From Bacteroidales bacterium UBA1745 (GTDB lineage Bacteria; Bacteroidota; Bacteroidia; Bacteroidales; UBA932): a DNA stretch of 64,000 bases. Below, in pieces: positions 53,996-62,199 of this stretch. The notes below the pieces were generated by a model, which was not told the DNA's origin, did not search any database, and saw only the letters and a list, made by a program, of their open reading frames with translations. Location of the stretch: assembly GCA_002314885.1 (NCBI GenBank), contig DCHT01000034.1:31533-95532 (forward strand). The letters run 5' to 3'. Position numbers and translations under genes: made by a program. Positions within the stretch are counted from its first letter, which is position 1; each line of letters begins with the position of its first letter.

Positions 53996-54313
53996 TTACT
54001 TGATTATAGCGTCCATCTTCTCCACAAGGACCTCCTTCGGAACGAGTCCGACCGAGAGGTCTACAGGCCTGCCGCCCTTGAAGAAAACGACAGCAGGAAT
54101 GCTCCTGATACCCATCGCACCAGCGAGGGCAGGGTTGTCATCCACATTGCACTTGCCCACGACTGCCCTGCCGTCATATTCGTCTGCCAGTTCCTCGATG
54201 ACCGGGCCCAGCATACGGCAAGGGTTGCACCAGGCAGCCCAGAAATCTATCATCATAGGCTTTTCGTCCCCGATCAGGGATGCGAAATTGCTTTCATCAA
54301 CTTTCGTAAGCAT
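53996..54313 (-). CDS. trxA: Thioredoxin
   Basis: 105 residues, no signal peptide, so cytoplasmic. Active site WAAWCNPCRMLGPV, with Asn where most thioredoxins have Gly (WCGPC), which may shift the redox potential. The remainder is normal: NVDDNPALAGAMGIRSIPAVVFFKGG with the conserved cis-Pro. It lies 12 bases before and three bases after two outer-membrane barrel genes. Confidence 0.93.
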   Translation of the reverse strand: MLTKVDESNFASLIGDEKPMMIDFWAAWCNPCRMLGPVIEELADEYDGRAVVGKCNVDDNPALAGAMGIRSIPAVVFFKGGRPVDLSVGLVPKEVLVEKMDAIIK

Positions 54314-54316
54314 AGT

Positions 54317-54958
54317 CTAGAAAATTACTGCAAGGTTGAGGCTGAAGCCGCTGAAGTTGGCGTTGCTGAAGCACTTCGGGAAGTTTTCGACCGTGGAAGA
54401 AGCATTTGCCACTGAACCGAAGTTCCAGTTGTAGTCAGCGGAAATCTGGAAGGCAAAAAGCTTGACGCCCAGACCTACGGATGCGCCATATTCAAAGCGG
54501 TTGATGTTCTTCCAGTCGAAGGACTCCCTGGTCTTGGAGCCGTCGCTGTTCTTGGTTTCCTTTCCCTTGATGTCCTTGGAAATAGCATATCCGAGATACG
54601 GACCGGCCTGAACGAACACGCGGATGTTGTCATTGTAGAACTTAGGTCCGAACTGCAGATTCAGAGGCACCTCGATGTAACCGAGACCCTGAGTCCTGCC
54701 ATACTCGGTGTCCTCGACTCCCTTGATGTGGAAGAGCAGGCCGGAGTCGACGCTGAGCCAGGATGGAAGGTCATACTGGAGGGCGATGCCGGCCTGATAG
54801 CCGAGATTGTCCTTGTAATCCTTCTTCTCCAGGTTGACGGTGGAGAAGTTCACACCGGCCTTGACGCCGAAATGGAACTTCTTCTCCTGTGCGGAGACAT
54901 TGGTCGCGGTCAGCGCGATCAGCGCTGTCACGAATATAAGTTTGACGATTTTCTTCAT
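54317..54958 (-). CDS. Outer-membrane beta-barrel protein (PorT-like family), long
   Basis: About 213 residues from ATG 54958 (MKKIVKLIFVTALIALTATN; the ATG at 54964 would add two residues; a frame to 55081 runs back through the promoter hairpin and is rejected). Strands: FHFGVKAGVNFSTVNL, GYQAGIALQYDLPSWLSVDSGLLFHI, YIEVPLNLQFGPKFYNDNIRVFVQAGPYLGYAI, RFEYGASVGLGVKLFAFQISADYNWNFG, terminal FSLNLAVIF with the C-terminal Phe. First gene of the cluster that reads on to trmB. Confidence 0.8.
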   Translation of the reverse strand: MKKIVKLIFVTALIALTATNVSAQEKKFHFGVKAGVNFSTVNLEKKDYKDNLGYQAGIALQYDLPSWLSVDSGLLFHIKGVEDTEYGRTQGLGYIEVPLNLQFGPKFYNDNIRVFVQAGPYLGYAISKDIKGKETKNSDGSKTRESFDWKNINRFEYGASVGLGVKLFAFQISADYNWNFGSVANASSTVENFPKCFSNANFSGFSLNLAVIF

Positions 54959-54980
54959 AATCATAATTGGCGTAATATAT

Positions 54981-55017
54981 AAAACCAGTCGCAAATATAA
55001 GAATAATTTGCGACTGG
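54981..55017 (-). promoter_or_regulatory. Terminator hairpin carrying a promoter -7 box
   Basis: CCAGTCGCAAAT (54985-54996) and ATTTGCGACTGG (55006-55017) are perfect 12-bp arms with a nine-base spacer. On the minus strand TTTT follows, making a terminator for the PG0541/RND operon whose last stop is at 55053. The minus strand also reads TATATTTG at 54999-54992, across spacer and arm, placing a promoter for the beta-barrel gene at 54958 within the hairpin. Confidence 0.65.
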
Positions 55018-55052
55018 CATATATAAGATATATGAGTTCTTTTCCCGGAGGC

Positions 55053-55358
55053 CTAGCAGTGCTGCTCAATGTTCCACACAAAGGCCCTCAGACCCAGTTC
55101 CGGAGCCGACGCATCCTTGGCTGCGACATCGGCGAGGATGGTCTCGACCTGGGCGTCGTCCACCATTGCGAGAATGGCGTTGTTGAGGGTTGGCCAGGCG
55201 TGTGAGCCCTCGTGAGGCTCGCCGTCCACGCTGCCGCGACCTGCGATTTCATTCCACATCGTGTAGCCTCTGCATTCGTTCTTTTCAAGCAGCTCCACCA
55301 GCTCGGTGTAGTATGCCTGGTTGTATGCCATAAAGATTGCTTTCATATTGACAGTCAT
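55053..55358 (-). CDS. PG0541-type transporter-associated protein
   Basis: 101 residues with no signal peptide. The sequence (MKAIFMAYNQAYYTELVELLEKNECRGYTMWNEIAGRGS...HAWPTLNNAILAMVDD) matches the PG0541 family of small proteins encoded beside RND pumps in Bacteroidota. It resembles a P-II/ferredoxin-like fold of ACT size; the function is unknown. The start ATG shares a base with the RND stop (TAATG), suggesting translational coupling; ATG 55346 is an alternative. Confidence 0.82.
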   Translation of the reverse strand: MTVNMKAIFMAYNQAYYTELVELLEKNECRGYTMWNEIAGRGSVDGEPHEGSHAWPTLNNAILAMVDDAQVETILADVAAKDASAPELGLRAFVWNIEQHC

Positions 55359-58300
55359 TATTTTACTTCACCCATCTTTGCATCGAGATACGCCTTTCTG
55401 GCGGCCTTGCGAGCTGCTTTGCGGGCCTTTCTCTTCTCCTGGCGCTCAGCCACGAGGCAGTAGAGGGTAGGGATTACGACGAGAGTTACGAGGGTTGAAA
55501 TGGAAAGACCCCAGGCCACGGTGACGCCGAGACCGACCCACATTTCGGAACCTTCACCCTTGCCCAATGCCATAGGGAGCATACCGAGCACGGTGGTGAG
55601 GGTGGTCATAAGGATAGGACGCAGACGGCTGCGGGATGCGGTCACGACAGAGTCCGCAACGTTCATTCCTCTCTCCCTCATCAGGATGGTGTAGTCGATG
55701 AGCACGATACCGTTCTTCACAACAATACCCATCAGGATGATGATGCCGATCATTGACATCACTCCGAGAGCCGTGTTGGTGACGAAGCAGCCGATGAGCA
55801 CGCCGGTGAGGGCGAACGGAATGGAGAACATAATCACCATAGGGCTGAGGAAGGACTCGAACTGGGATGCCATCACCATATACACGAGGATGACGATGAG
55901 GATGAGCAGGGTGATGAGGTCGGCGAAGATGTCCTTCTGGTCCTCATAGTCACCTGCAAGCACAACGTCGATGTCGCTAGGGATGTCGCTCGCGTCAACC
56001 ACTTTCTGAGCAGCCTCAACACCATCGGAAAGGGCGAAGCCATTGGCCATCACACAAGTCACCTTGACCATTCTCTCACGGTTCTTGCGGACGATGTCAG
56101 GAGGGGTGGAAGACTCGACCACAGTACCGAGGTCACGTACCTTCACGCCCTGTCCCTGAGCATTGTAGACAGTGATGTTTTCGATGTCCTCGATACCGGT
56201 ACGATACTGCGGTGCATAACGCACGCGGATGTTGTATTCGTCACCGTCCTCGCGGAAGAGGGACATCACCGAACCACTGATGCAGGAGCTCACGTAAGAG
56301 GCTGCAGTCGCACTGCTTATTCCATTGAGAGCCAGCTTGGTACGATCGAAATCAACCTTATATTCAGGAGTGTATTCATCGCGGCTCACGAAGGCCTCGG
56401 AGAAGCACTCTTCCTTGCGAAGCTTGACTGCGAGATCGTTCATCACGCGGTCGGCCGTCTCGAAGGAATTGCCATAGATTTCCACTGCGATGCTGGACTG
56501 TCCGCCCATTCCTCCGTGACCCTCGGTCACCTGGAATTTCTTGATCTGAGGCATAGCCGCGAGATCCTTTCTGAGGACGTCCGCAATCTCGCCGCAGGAG
56601 CGCTTACGGTTCTCCATACTGCCGATGTTGATGTTCATCGAAATGATATGGGTACCATTGGACTGCATAGAAGCGTAGGCATTCTCGGAATCGGCCTGAC
56701 CGAAGCTGTAGCCGAAGGTCTCGATCTCAGGAACCTCCTCCACCACGAGCTGGTAGAGCTGGGCTGCGAACTGACGGGTAACATCCTGTTCGGTGCCGAC
56801 CGGCAGCTGGATGCTCACGGAAAGACGGCCCTGGTCCATCTTAGGCATATACTCCGTCTTGAGTTTCGGGCCAAACAGAACCACCGATGCCGCAAAGACA
56901 GCAAGCGCAGCCAAGAGGACGATTGCCTTGTGCTTCACTGACCACCTGATGACGGCCCCATAGCCCCTTGAGATCCAATCGAGGAAACGGTTGATGCCCT
57001 TGCCGAAGAAGAAGTTGTAGACCTTTCCGTGATGGGTTCCCTGACGAAGCATCTTTGAACAGAGCATAGGCACGAGGGTGAGCGCACCGCAGGTGGACAC
57101 GATCATAATGATGCTGACGATCCAACCGAGCTGACGGAACATAATACCCGCCATACCCTTGATCATAGTCAGAGGAAGGAACACGGCCAGCATAGTGAGG
57201 GTGGATGCGATAACTGAGATACCCACCTCGCCAGTGGCGTGGACGGCGGCCTCCTTAGGCTTCTCTCCCCTCTCGATATGCGTCGTAACGTTCTCCAGCA
57301 CCACGATCGCGTCATCCACGACCATACCTATCGCAATGGACAGTGCCGACATCGAAATGATATTCAGGGTGTTGCCAGTCGCAAAGAGGTAGATGATAGA
57401 CGCCAGCAGGGCGATAGGAATAGCAAGGACGATTATGAAGGTTGCTCTCCAGCGGCCCAGGAACACGAACACCACGAGCATAACCACCAGGAAGGTGATC
57501 ATAATGGTCTCCTTGAGGGAGTTGATTGTGTTGAGGATGGTACGGGAGTTATCCACCACGGTTGTAATCTTCACGTCGGAAGGCAGAGTTGGCTCAATGG
57601 TCTTGAGAGTCTTCTTGACCTTCTTGATCACGTCCACGGTATTGGCGCCGGACTGCTTCTGAATGATGATCATCGCACCCTGCACGCCATTGCAGTATGC
57701 CTCCTGATACCTTTCCTCCACCGTATCGTTCACCGTTGCCACATCGCGCAGATAGATGGCTGTACCGCCTGAATAGCCCACCACGACATCCAGCATCTCC
57801 TCTGCACTCTCGAACTCCTTCTCCACACGGATGGTGTAGGTGTTGCTGCCTATGTCAAGGCTGCCCGCAGGGGTGTTCTTGTTCTCAGCCGCAAGGGTCT
57901 GGGAAATGCCTGCCACAGTAAGGTGATATGCCTCCAGCTTTGCTGGGTCGCAATAGACCTGGATCTCGCGCTGAGGAGCACCGGTAACGGATACGGTACC
58001 GACTCCTGACACACGTGCGAGAGGAGTGGAAACCTTGTCCTCAAGGACCTTGTCCAATGCGTTCAGAGACTGATTTGCATTGGCCGCAAGGATCATAATA
58101 GGCATATCATCCGCGCTGAACTTGAAGATGACCGGAGTGGTTGCACCGTCAGGCAGATAGGAGTTCACCATATCCAGCTTGTCGCGGACGTTGTTGGTGG
58201 CCTCCTCGATGTCTATGCCCTGCTCGAATTCAAGGTAGATGATACAGGTGTTCTCCTTTGACGTGGAGGTGATATTCTTAAGGTTGCTGACACCGTTCAG

Positions 58301-58510
58301 CGTATTCTCGAGAACCTTTGAAAGGTTGGTCTCGACATCCTCGGCACTCGCACCCTGGTAGGATGACATCACCATAATGGTGTTGGCATCGAACTTAGGG
58401 AAGTTGTCGATGGATATTTTCATCAGCGAGAAGATACCGAATATGGCGAAGGCCGCAAACACGAGGGCCGTCGTCACCGGATTGTTCACCGCTTTTCTGT
58501 AAATGCTCAT
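55358..58510 (-). CDS. RND efflux transporter, AcrB/HAE1 type
   Basis: A 1050-residue inner-membrane proton-drug antiporter. Twelve membrane helices in two halves separated by two large periplasmic domains. The proton-relay pair is in AIGMVVDDAIVVLENV. N-terminal YPGASAEDVE-like block: YQGASAEDVETNLSKVLEN. The C-terminal helix cluster has SQFESFLSPMVIMFSIPFALTG and GIVVKNGIVLIDY. The tail is strongly basic (QEKRKARKAARKAARKAYLDA). It is the pump of a complete adaptor-pump-TolC set. The substrate range cannot be predicted. Confidence 0.96.
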   Translation of the reverse strand: MSIYRKAVNNPVTTALVFAAFAIFGIFSLMKISIDNFPKFDANTIMVMSSYQGASAEDVETNLSKVLENTLNGVSNLKNITSTSKENTCIIYLEFEQGIDIEEATNNVRDKLDMVNSYLPDGATTPVIFKFSADDMPIMILAANANQSLNALDKVLEDKVSTPLARVSGVGTVSVTGAPQREIQVYCDPAKLEAYHLTVAGISQTLAAENKNTPAGSLDIGSNTYTIRVEKEFESAEEMLDVVVGYSGGTAIYLRDVATVNDTVEERYQEAYCNGVQGAMIIIQKQSGANTVDVIKKVKKTLKTIEPTLPSDVKITTVVDNSRTILNTINSLKETIMITFLVVMLVVFVFLGRWRATFIIVLAIPIALLASIIYLFATGNTLNIISMSALSIAIGMVVDDAIVVLENVTTHIERGEKPKEAAVHATGEVGISVIASTLTMLAVFLPLTMIKGMAGIMFRQLGWIVSIIMIVSTCGALTLVPMLCSKMLRQGTHHGKVYNFFFGKGINRFLDWISRGYGAVIRWSVKHKAIVLLAALAVFAASVVLFGPKLKTEYMPKMDQGRLSVSIQLPVGTEQDVTRQFAAQLYQLVVEEVPEIETFGYSFGQADSENAYASMQSNGTHIISMNINIGSMENRKRSCGEIADVLRKDLAAMPQIKKFQVTEGHGGMGGQSSIAVEIYGNSFETADRVMNDLAVKLRKEECFSEAFVSRDEYTPEYKVDFDRTKLALNGISSATAASYVSSCISGSVMSLFREDGDEYNIRVRYAPQYRTGIEDIENITVYNAQGQGVKVRDLGTVVESSTPPDIVRKNRERMVKVTCVMANGFALSDGVEAAQKVVDASDIPSDIDVVLAGDYEDQKDIFADLITLLILIVILVYMVMASQFESFLSPMVIMFSIPFALTGVLIGCFVTNTALGVMSMIGIIILMGIVVKNGIVLIDYTILMRERGMNVADSVVTASRSRLRPILMTTLTTVLGMLPMALGKGEGSEMWVGLGVTVAWGLSISTLVTLVVIPTLYCLVAERQEKRKARKAARKAARKAYLDAKMGEVK

Positions 58511-58529
58511 AACTTCTGCTTTCTACTTG

Positions 58530-59579
58530 TTATTCGGCGACAACCTCCACTTCGACGCCGTCCCTGAGACGGAGCTGGCCGCTGATGACCACAGTTGCAC
58601 CGTCCTCGATGCCCTCGAGCACCTCGTACTCATTGTCCATCCTGGTACCGAGCACCACCTTGACGTATGAAACGGTGTTGTCCTCGTTGAGCACATAGAC
58701 GAACTTGTCGCCTGTGCCCTGCTGGCGCACCACTGCCTGATCCGGGATGACCACGCTGTTGTTGCTGCCGAAGTTCACGTTCACCTTGGCATACATACCA
58801 GGGCGGAGCTTGCGGTCCTTGTTAGGCACGCGCACCTCCACGGTGAAGGTGTGGGTAGTGGCATCCATAGTAGGGTATATCCTCTCGATGGTACCCTTGA
58901 AGGTCTGGCCTGGGAGAGCTTCGACTGAGAGAGTGACCACGTCGCCCTTCTTCACCTTGGTGTACTGGGACTCGGACACGCCCACGAGGAGCTTCACCGG
59001 AGTGATCTGCTGCACGGTGTAGAGAGGCTGGGACATAGAATACATATCGCCCTTGTCATAGTTGCGGGCAGTCACTACGCCTGAGATAGGAGTCCTGAGG
59101 ATGGTATTCTCCTTGAGGTTCTCATAGGAAGTCTTGCGGACATTGTAGGAGAGAACCATAGCGTCGAGGTCGGACTTGGAAACGGCACCCACCTCGTAGA
59201 GGCCCTTGATGCGGACCAGTTCAGTGGAATCGTTCATCATCTGGAGCCTGACCTGCTCGAGGTTGGCGATGTCCATCTCCGCAAGGATCTGGCCGGCATA
59301 CACGAAGTCGCCGATCTCCACTTTGATCTTCTTGATACGCATAGAGGACTGAGGGGCGATGTTGTTCACCACATTGGCCTGTACGCTGGAAGTGTAGGTA
59401 GCTGACTGCTGCACCTTACGGCGCTCAGCCTGGGCCACAGTCACCTTTGGCAGTACCGCTGCCACGGTCTGCTCGGCTTCCTCCTGAGCAGCTTCTGAAG
59501 TCTTCTTGCCGAAGGAACCGCAGGAAGCGGCTGCAAGCACGAGGGCTGCGTAAGCGGCTGTTCTGAAAAACTTGTTCAT
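58530..59579 (-). CDS. RND periplasmic adaptor (membrane fusion) lipoprotein
   Basis: 349 residues with lipobox LVLAAASCGSFGKK (Cys 20). Order: short alpha-hairpin (about 100-165), lipoyl/barrel-sandwich halves (NNIAPQSSMRIKKIKVEIGDFVYAGQILAEMD; TILRTPISGVVTARNYDKGDM), beta-barrel (VTLSVEALPGQTFKGTIERIYP; TFTVEVRVPNKDRKLRPGMYAKV) and a membrane-proximal domain ending LRDGVEVEVVAE. It connects pump and outer-membrane channel. The gap to the pump gene is 19 bases. Confidence 0.94.
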   Translation of the reverse strand: MNKFFRTAAYAALVLAAASCGSFGKKTSEAAQEEAEQTVAAVLPKVTVAQAERRKVQQSATYTSSVQANVVNNIAPQSSMRIKKIKVEIGDFVYAGQILAEMDIANLEQVRLQMMNDSTELVRIKGLYEVGAVSKSDLDAMVLSYNVRKTSYENLKENTILRTPISGVVTARNYDKGDMYSMSQPLYTVQQITPVKLLVGVSESQYTKVKKGDVVTLSVEALPGQTFKGTIERIYPTMDATTHTFTVEVRVPNKDRKLRPGMYAKVNVNFGSNNSVVIPDQAVVRQQGTGDKFVYVLNEDNTVSYVKVVLGTRMDNEYEVLEGIEDGATVVISGQLRLRDGVEVEVVAE

Positions 59580-59584
59580 ATCTT

Positions 59585-61099
59585 TTACTTGTTATTTTCG
59601 TCATCAAGGAAGTCCGCACCGATAACCTGCTCGAGCTGGGACTTTGCTACTATGAAATTATAGACCGCCTGACTCTTGCTGAGCTTGGACTGCACGAGCG
59701 CAAGCTGCGCGTCATTGAGGTCGGTGATGGTGGAGCGGCCGAGCTCATAGGACTTGGCCACGATGTCGTAGGAGGTCTGAGCAGTCTCCACCGCGTCCTC
59801 AGCGGCATAGAAGCTCTTCATATTGGTCTCCATAGTCGTGAGATAGTTGCCCATCGCAATCCTGAGCTGTCTCTCGGTATCCGTCCTCTGGAGCTGGAGC
59901 TCATTGTACTGCACCTTGGCCTGCTTGAGGTCGTGGTAGCGCTTTCCGCCTGAGAAGATAGGAATGCTGAGACTGAGGCCCACGTATGAATATGGAGTCC
60001 ACTTGTACTCACTGAAATTGAAGTCATTCGCCATCGCACTGTAGGTGTAGTTGAAGGCGAGTGACAGGGTCGGCACGTATGCCATACCGTAGAGTTTCAC
60101 GGTCTGAGACAGCTGTTCAGCCTGGATTGCAAGCTGACGCATAGTGGTGTTGGTATTCACGTCGAGGCTGTCGTTCTCGTGTATGTCGCGGAACAGGTGC
60201 TCTGTGTAGTCATCGAGGCAGCCCTCCACGTCGATGTTGGTGTCGAGGTCGATGCCGATGACAGCCTTGAGCTGCCACAATGAAAGCACTACTGAACTTT
60301 CGGCGTTGAATACGTTAGGAATGGCGTTGGAGACGTTGGTCTTGGCCCTGAGATACTCCATCTCGGATGCCTTCTGGGCATCGTGCTTCTTCTCGACGAT
60401 CTCGAAATTGGCAACGGCATTCTCATAGACCTCCTTGTAAACTTCAAAAGCCTCCTTTGCGAGGAGGACGCCGAAATAGGCCTGCTTCACCTGAGTAACC
60501 ATATCGAGCTTGGAAGAACGGGCCTTCTCCACTGCGAGTTCCACGCCGAGGCCGGAGACCTTGATGCTCTTCCAGAGCTGAGCGTTCACCAACGGCATAG
60601 CGGCGGTGACGCCGGCGCTCCAGGTATTCCAACGACCGACCTCAAGGCCACCGCCGGAAGTTGAGGAGGATTCCCCGGATGAGCCGCTCTCAGAGCCGGT
60701 GCCGGTGCCAGAACCCTCTCCGGTTCCAGAGCCTCCGCCCATCATCGAACTCATATCGAAGTCCATATACATCACCTGCTTCTTGATGGTCCTCTGATAG
60801 GAGCCAGTAGCGTCAATCTGAGGGAAGAGCGAGGCGTAGGTGCCTCTCTTTGCATAGGTATTCCTCTCGATCTCCATATTCGCCACTTTCACGGAAATAT
60901 TCTCACTCAGGGCGATTTCGAGGGCCTTTTCCAATGAGATGACCACAGTCGAATCCGTCGATTCGGTCTCATCGAGGAGCAGCTGTACGGCCGTTTTCTC
61001 CTCCTGAGGCTCAACGTCGGTGCGGTACTGTGCCGAAGCCTCGGTCGCCATAAAGGCGAGGGCTGCGGAAGTCATCAGTACAATACCTGATCTTTTCAT
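59585..61099 (-). CDS. TolC-family outer-membrane channel
   Basis: About 504 residues from ATG 61099 (signal MKRSGIVLMTSAALAFMATE); a frame to 61204 extends into the regulatory gap. TolC domains: LEKALEIALSENISVKVANMEIERN at the start, helices with coiled-coil heptads, and ELGRSTITDLNDAQLALVQSKLSKSQAVYNFIVAKSQLEQ near the end. In the first predicted extracellular loop (codons about 60630-60750) a low-complexity Gly/Ser/Thr/Glu stretch of some 40 residues is inserted, unusual for TolC. First gene of the efflux operon, divergent from the AraC gene. Confidence 0.93.
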   Translation of the reverse strand: MKRSGIVLMTSAALAFMATEASAQYRTDVEPQEEKTAVQLLLDETESTDSTVVISLEKALEIALSENISVKVANMEIERNTYAKRGTYASLFPQIDATGSYQRTIKKQVMYMDFDMSSMMGGGSGTGEGSGTGTGSESGSSGESSSTSGGGLEVGRWNTWSAGVTAAMPLVNAQLWKSIKVSGLGVELAVEKARSSKLDMVTQVKQAYFGVLLAKEAFEVYKEVYENAVANFEIVEKKHDAQKASEMEYLRAKTNVSNAIPNVFNAESSVVLSLWQLKAVIGIDLDTNIDVEGCLDDYTEHLFRDIHENDSLDVNTNTTMRQLAIQAEQLSQTVKLYGMAYVPTLSLAFNYTYSAMANDFNFSEYKWTPYSYVGLSLSIPIFSGGKRYHDLKQAKVQYNELQLQRTDTERQLRIAMGNYLTTMETNMKSFYAAEDAVETAQTSYDIVAKSYELGRSTITDLNDAQLALVQSKLSKSQAVYNFIVAKSQLEQVIGADFLDDENNK

Positions 61100-61181
61100 A
61101 TCTTTCAAATGTTTTCTTTCTGTTTCAACGTTTTTGGACACAGTCCGAACGGGATTGCAAAAATGGTACAAATATTTGTTC

Positions 61182-61201
61182 GTAACAAGTGTTACACTTG
61201 T
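61182..61201. promoter_or_regulatory. Overlapping inverted repeats in the efflux/AraC gap
   Basis: GTAACA-AG-TGTTAC (61182-61195) and ACAAGTG-TTA-CACTTGT (61185-61201) are perfect palindromes sharing bases. They sit between the two divergent starts, next to CAAATATTTG (61169-61178), which on the minus strand gives a near-match -7 box (AATATTTG) for the TolC gene. Candidate repressor or activator site. Confidence 0.5.
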
Positions 61202-61236
61202 CATATTTTAACACAGTATTTGTCATATTTAACACA
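61198..61236 (+). promoter_or_regulatory. Tandem 22-bp-spaced direct repeats, probable AraC operator
   Basis: TTGTCATATTTTAACACA (61198-61215) repeats as TTGTCATATTTAACACA (61220-61236), offset 22 bases, two helical turns, as AraC-family dimers prefer. The second copy contains the TTTG (61219-61222) that would be the -33 element for TATATTTG at 61243-61250. Confidence 0.6.
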
Positions 61237-61242
61237 CTTTTG

Positions 61243-61250
61243 TATATTTG
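61243..61250 (+). promoter_or_regulatory. -7 promoter box of the AraC regulator gene
   Basis: TATATTTG, exact match, 20 bases after a TTTG -33 element. Transcription should start about 61254-61257. The TTG at the end of this box opens the longest AraC frame (61248), which cannot be translated if it lies upstream of the transcript. Confidence 0.65.
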
Positions 61251-61268
61251 CACAAGATATTTGAGACT

Positions 61269-62150
61269 GTGTACACTGACACCATAGAAGAAACGCAGAT
61301 TGTCCGGGAAAACAATATCCCCGGAAGGTATTGCTGTGCCGAATTGGCAGGAACCTGCCACAAGGTCTTCGACCTCGTCCAGGAAAGGAAGTGGCACTAC
61401 TTCATACTCATCGACAAAGGCGAACTGACGCACGACGGAGAGCATTTCCCGGAGATTACCAAGGTGGGCTACAGAAGTCTGGTGAGCATATCGGTAAACA
61501 CGAAAATCCACCATCTGAGCTGCTCCGCCAACTTCCACGGCTACATCGCCGGAGTGGAGTTCAACACCCTCCTGGACATCTTCCACAAGGATACTTCCTT
61601 CCCTGGAATTTTCCGCCAAGGCCTGCGTACAACCCTCTCCAGAAGCGATATCGACCCACGAAAGTTCCGCATCATCCAGAAAGATTTCCAGAATCTGATG
61701 GGCACTCTCGGCAACAAGGAACACCTCCTCCCCGAGGCCCTGAACTTCTCCAGCTTCTACATCCTGATGGTGGATCTGGCGGATATGATGTGGGAAAAGG
61801 GGCACGAACTGCCCACCGCCGAGAAGATGAACAGGCGCGACTCCCTGCTAGTCAGCTTCATGCAGGCAGCGGCCAGGAACATCGAAGAGAATTCCTCCGT
61901 GGAATACTACGCCAGCCTTCTCTGCGTGTCCAAGTCCTATCTTTCCCAGGTCGTGAAGCAGAAGGCCGGCGTGCCTGTCGGAGTCGTCCTCTCCACCTTC
62001 CGCTACGAACGCTCGATGAAATACGTCAACGACCCGAGCTATTCCCTACAGCAGGTAGCCGACAAGATGTCCTTCCCGGACCAGGCCACCTTCAGCAAAT
62101 TCTTCAAGAAGCACAACGGCCTCTCGCCATTAGCCTACAGAAAGAAATAG
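61269..62150 (+). CDS. AraC-family transcriptional regulator
   Basis: About 293 residues from a GTG at 61269; the frame is open from 61248 but that part is promoter. The N-terminal 170 residues form a cupin-like sensor (RKWHYFILIDKGELTHDGEHFPE). The C-terminal region has the two HTH motifs: VEYYASLLCVSKSYLSQVVKQKAG and LQQVADKMSFPDQATFSKFFKKHNGLSPLAYR. Divergent from the TolC-adaptor-RND operon, with operator-like repeats between, it is the likely regulator of that pump and of itself. The inducer is unknown. The start codon is uncertain because no ATG is near. Confidence 0.88.
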   Translation: MYTDTIEETQIVRENNIPGRYCCAELAGTCHKVFDLVQERKWHYFILIDKGELTHDGEHFPEITKVGYRSLVSISVNTKIHHLSCSANFHGYIAGVEFNTLLDIFHKDTSFPGIFRQGLRTTLSRSDIDPRKFRIIQKDFQNLMGTLGNKEHLLPEALNFSSFYILMVDLADMMWEKGHELPTAEKMNRRDSLLVSFMQAAARNIEENSSVEYYASLLCVSKSYLSQVVKQKAGVPVGVVLSTFRYERSMKYVNDPSYSLQQVADKMSFPDQATFSKFFKKHNGLSPLAYRKK

Positions 62151-62168
62151 AAATTGAGCGCAATTGAC

Positions 62169-62176
62169 TATATTTG
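62169..62176 (+). promoter_or_regulatory. -7 promoter box of lgt
   Basis: TATATTTG, exact TAnnTTTG match followed by C, 24-31 bases before the lgt ATG (62200) and 19 bases after the AraC stop. It indicates that lgt is transcribed separately. Confidence 0.6.
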
Positions 62177-62199
62177 CACCTATAATAAATAATAAGGAA

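Noticed and set aside
61331..62167. A 278-codon frame overlapping the AraC gene on the same strand
   Set aside because: Arg/Pro/His-rich frame-shifted reading of the AraC gene. The AraC frame has intact HTH motifs.
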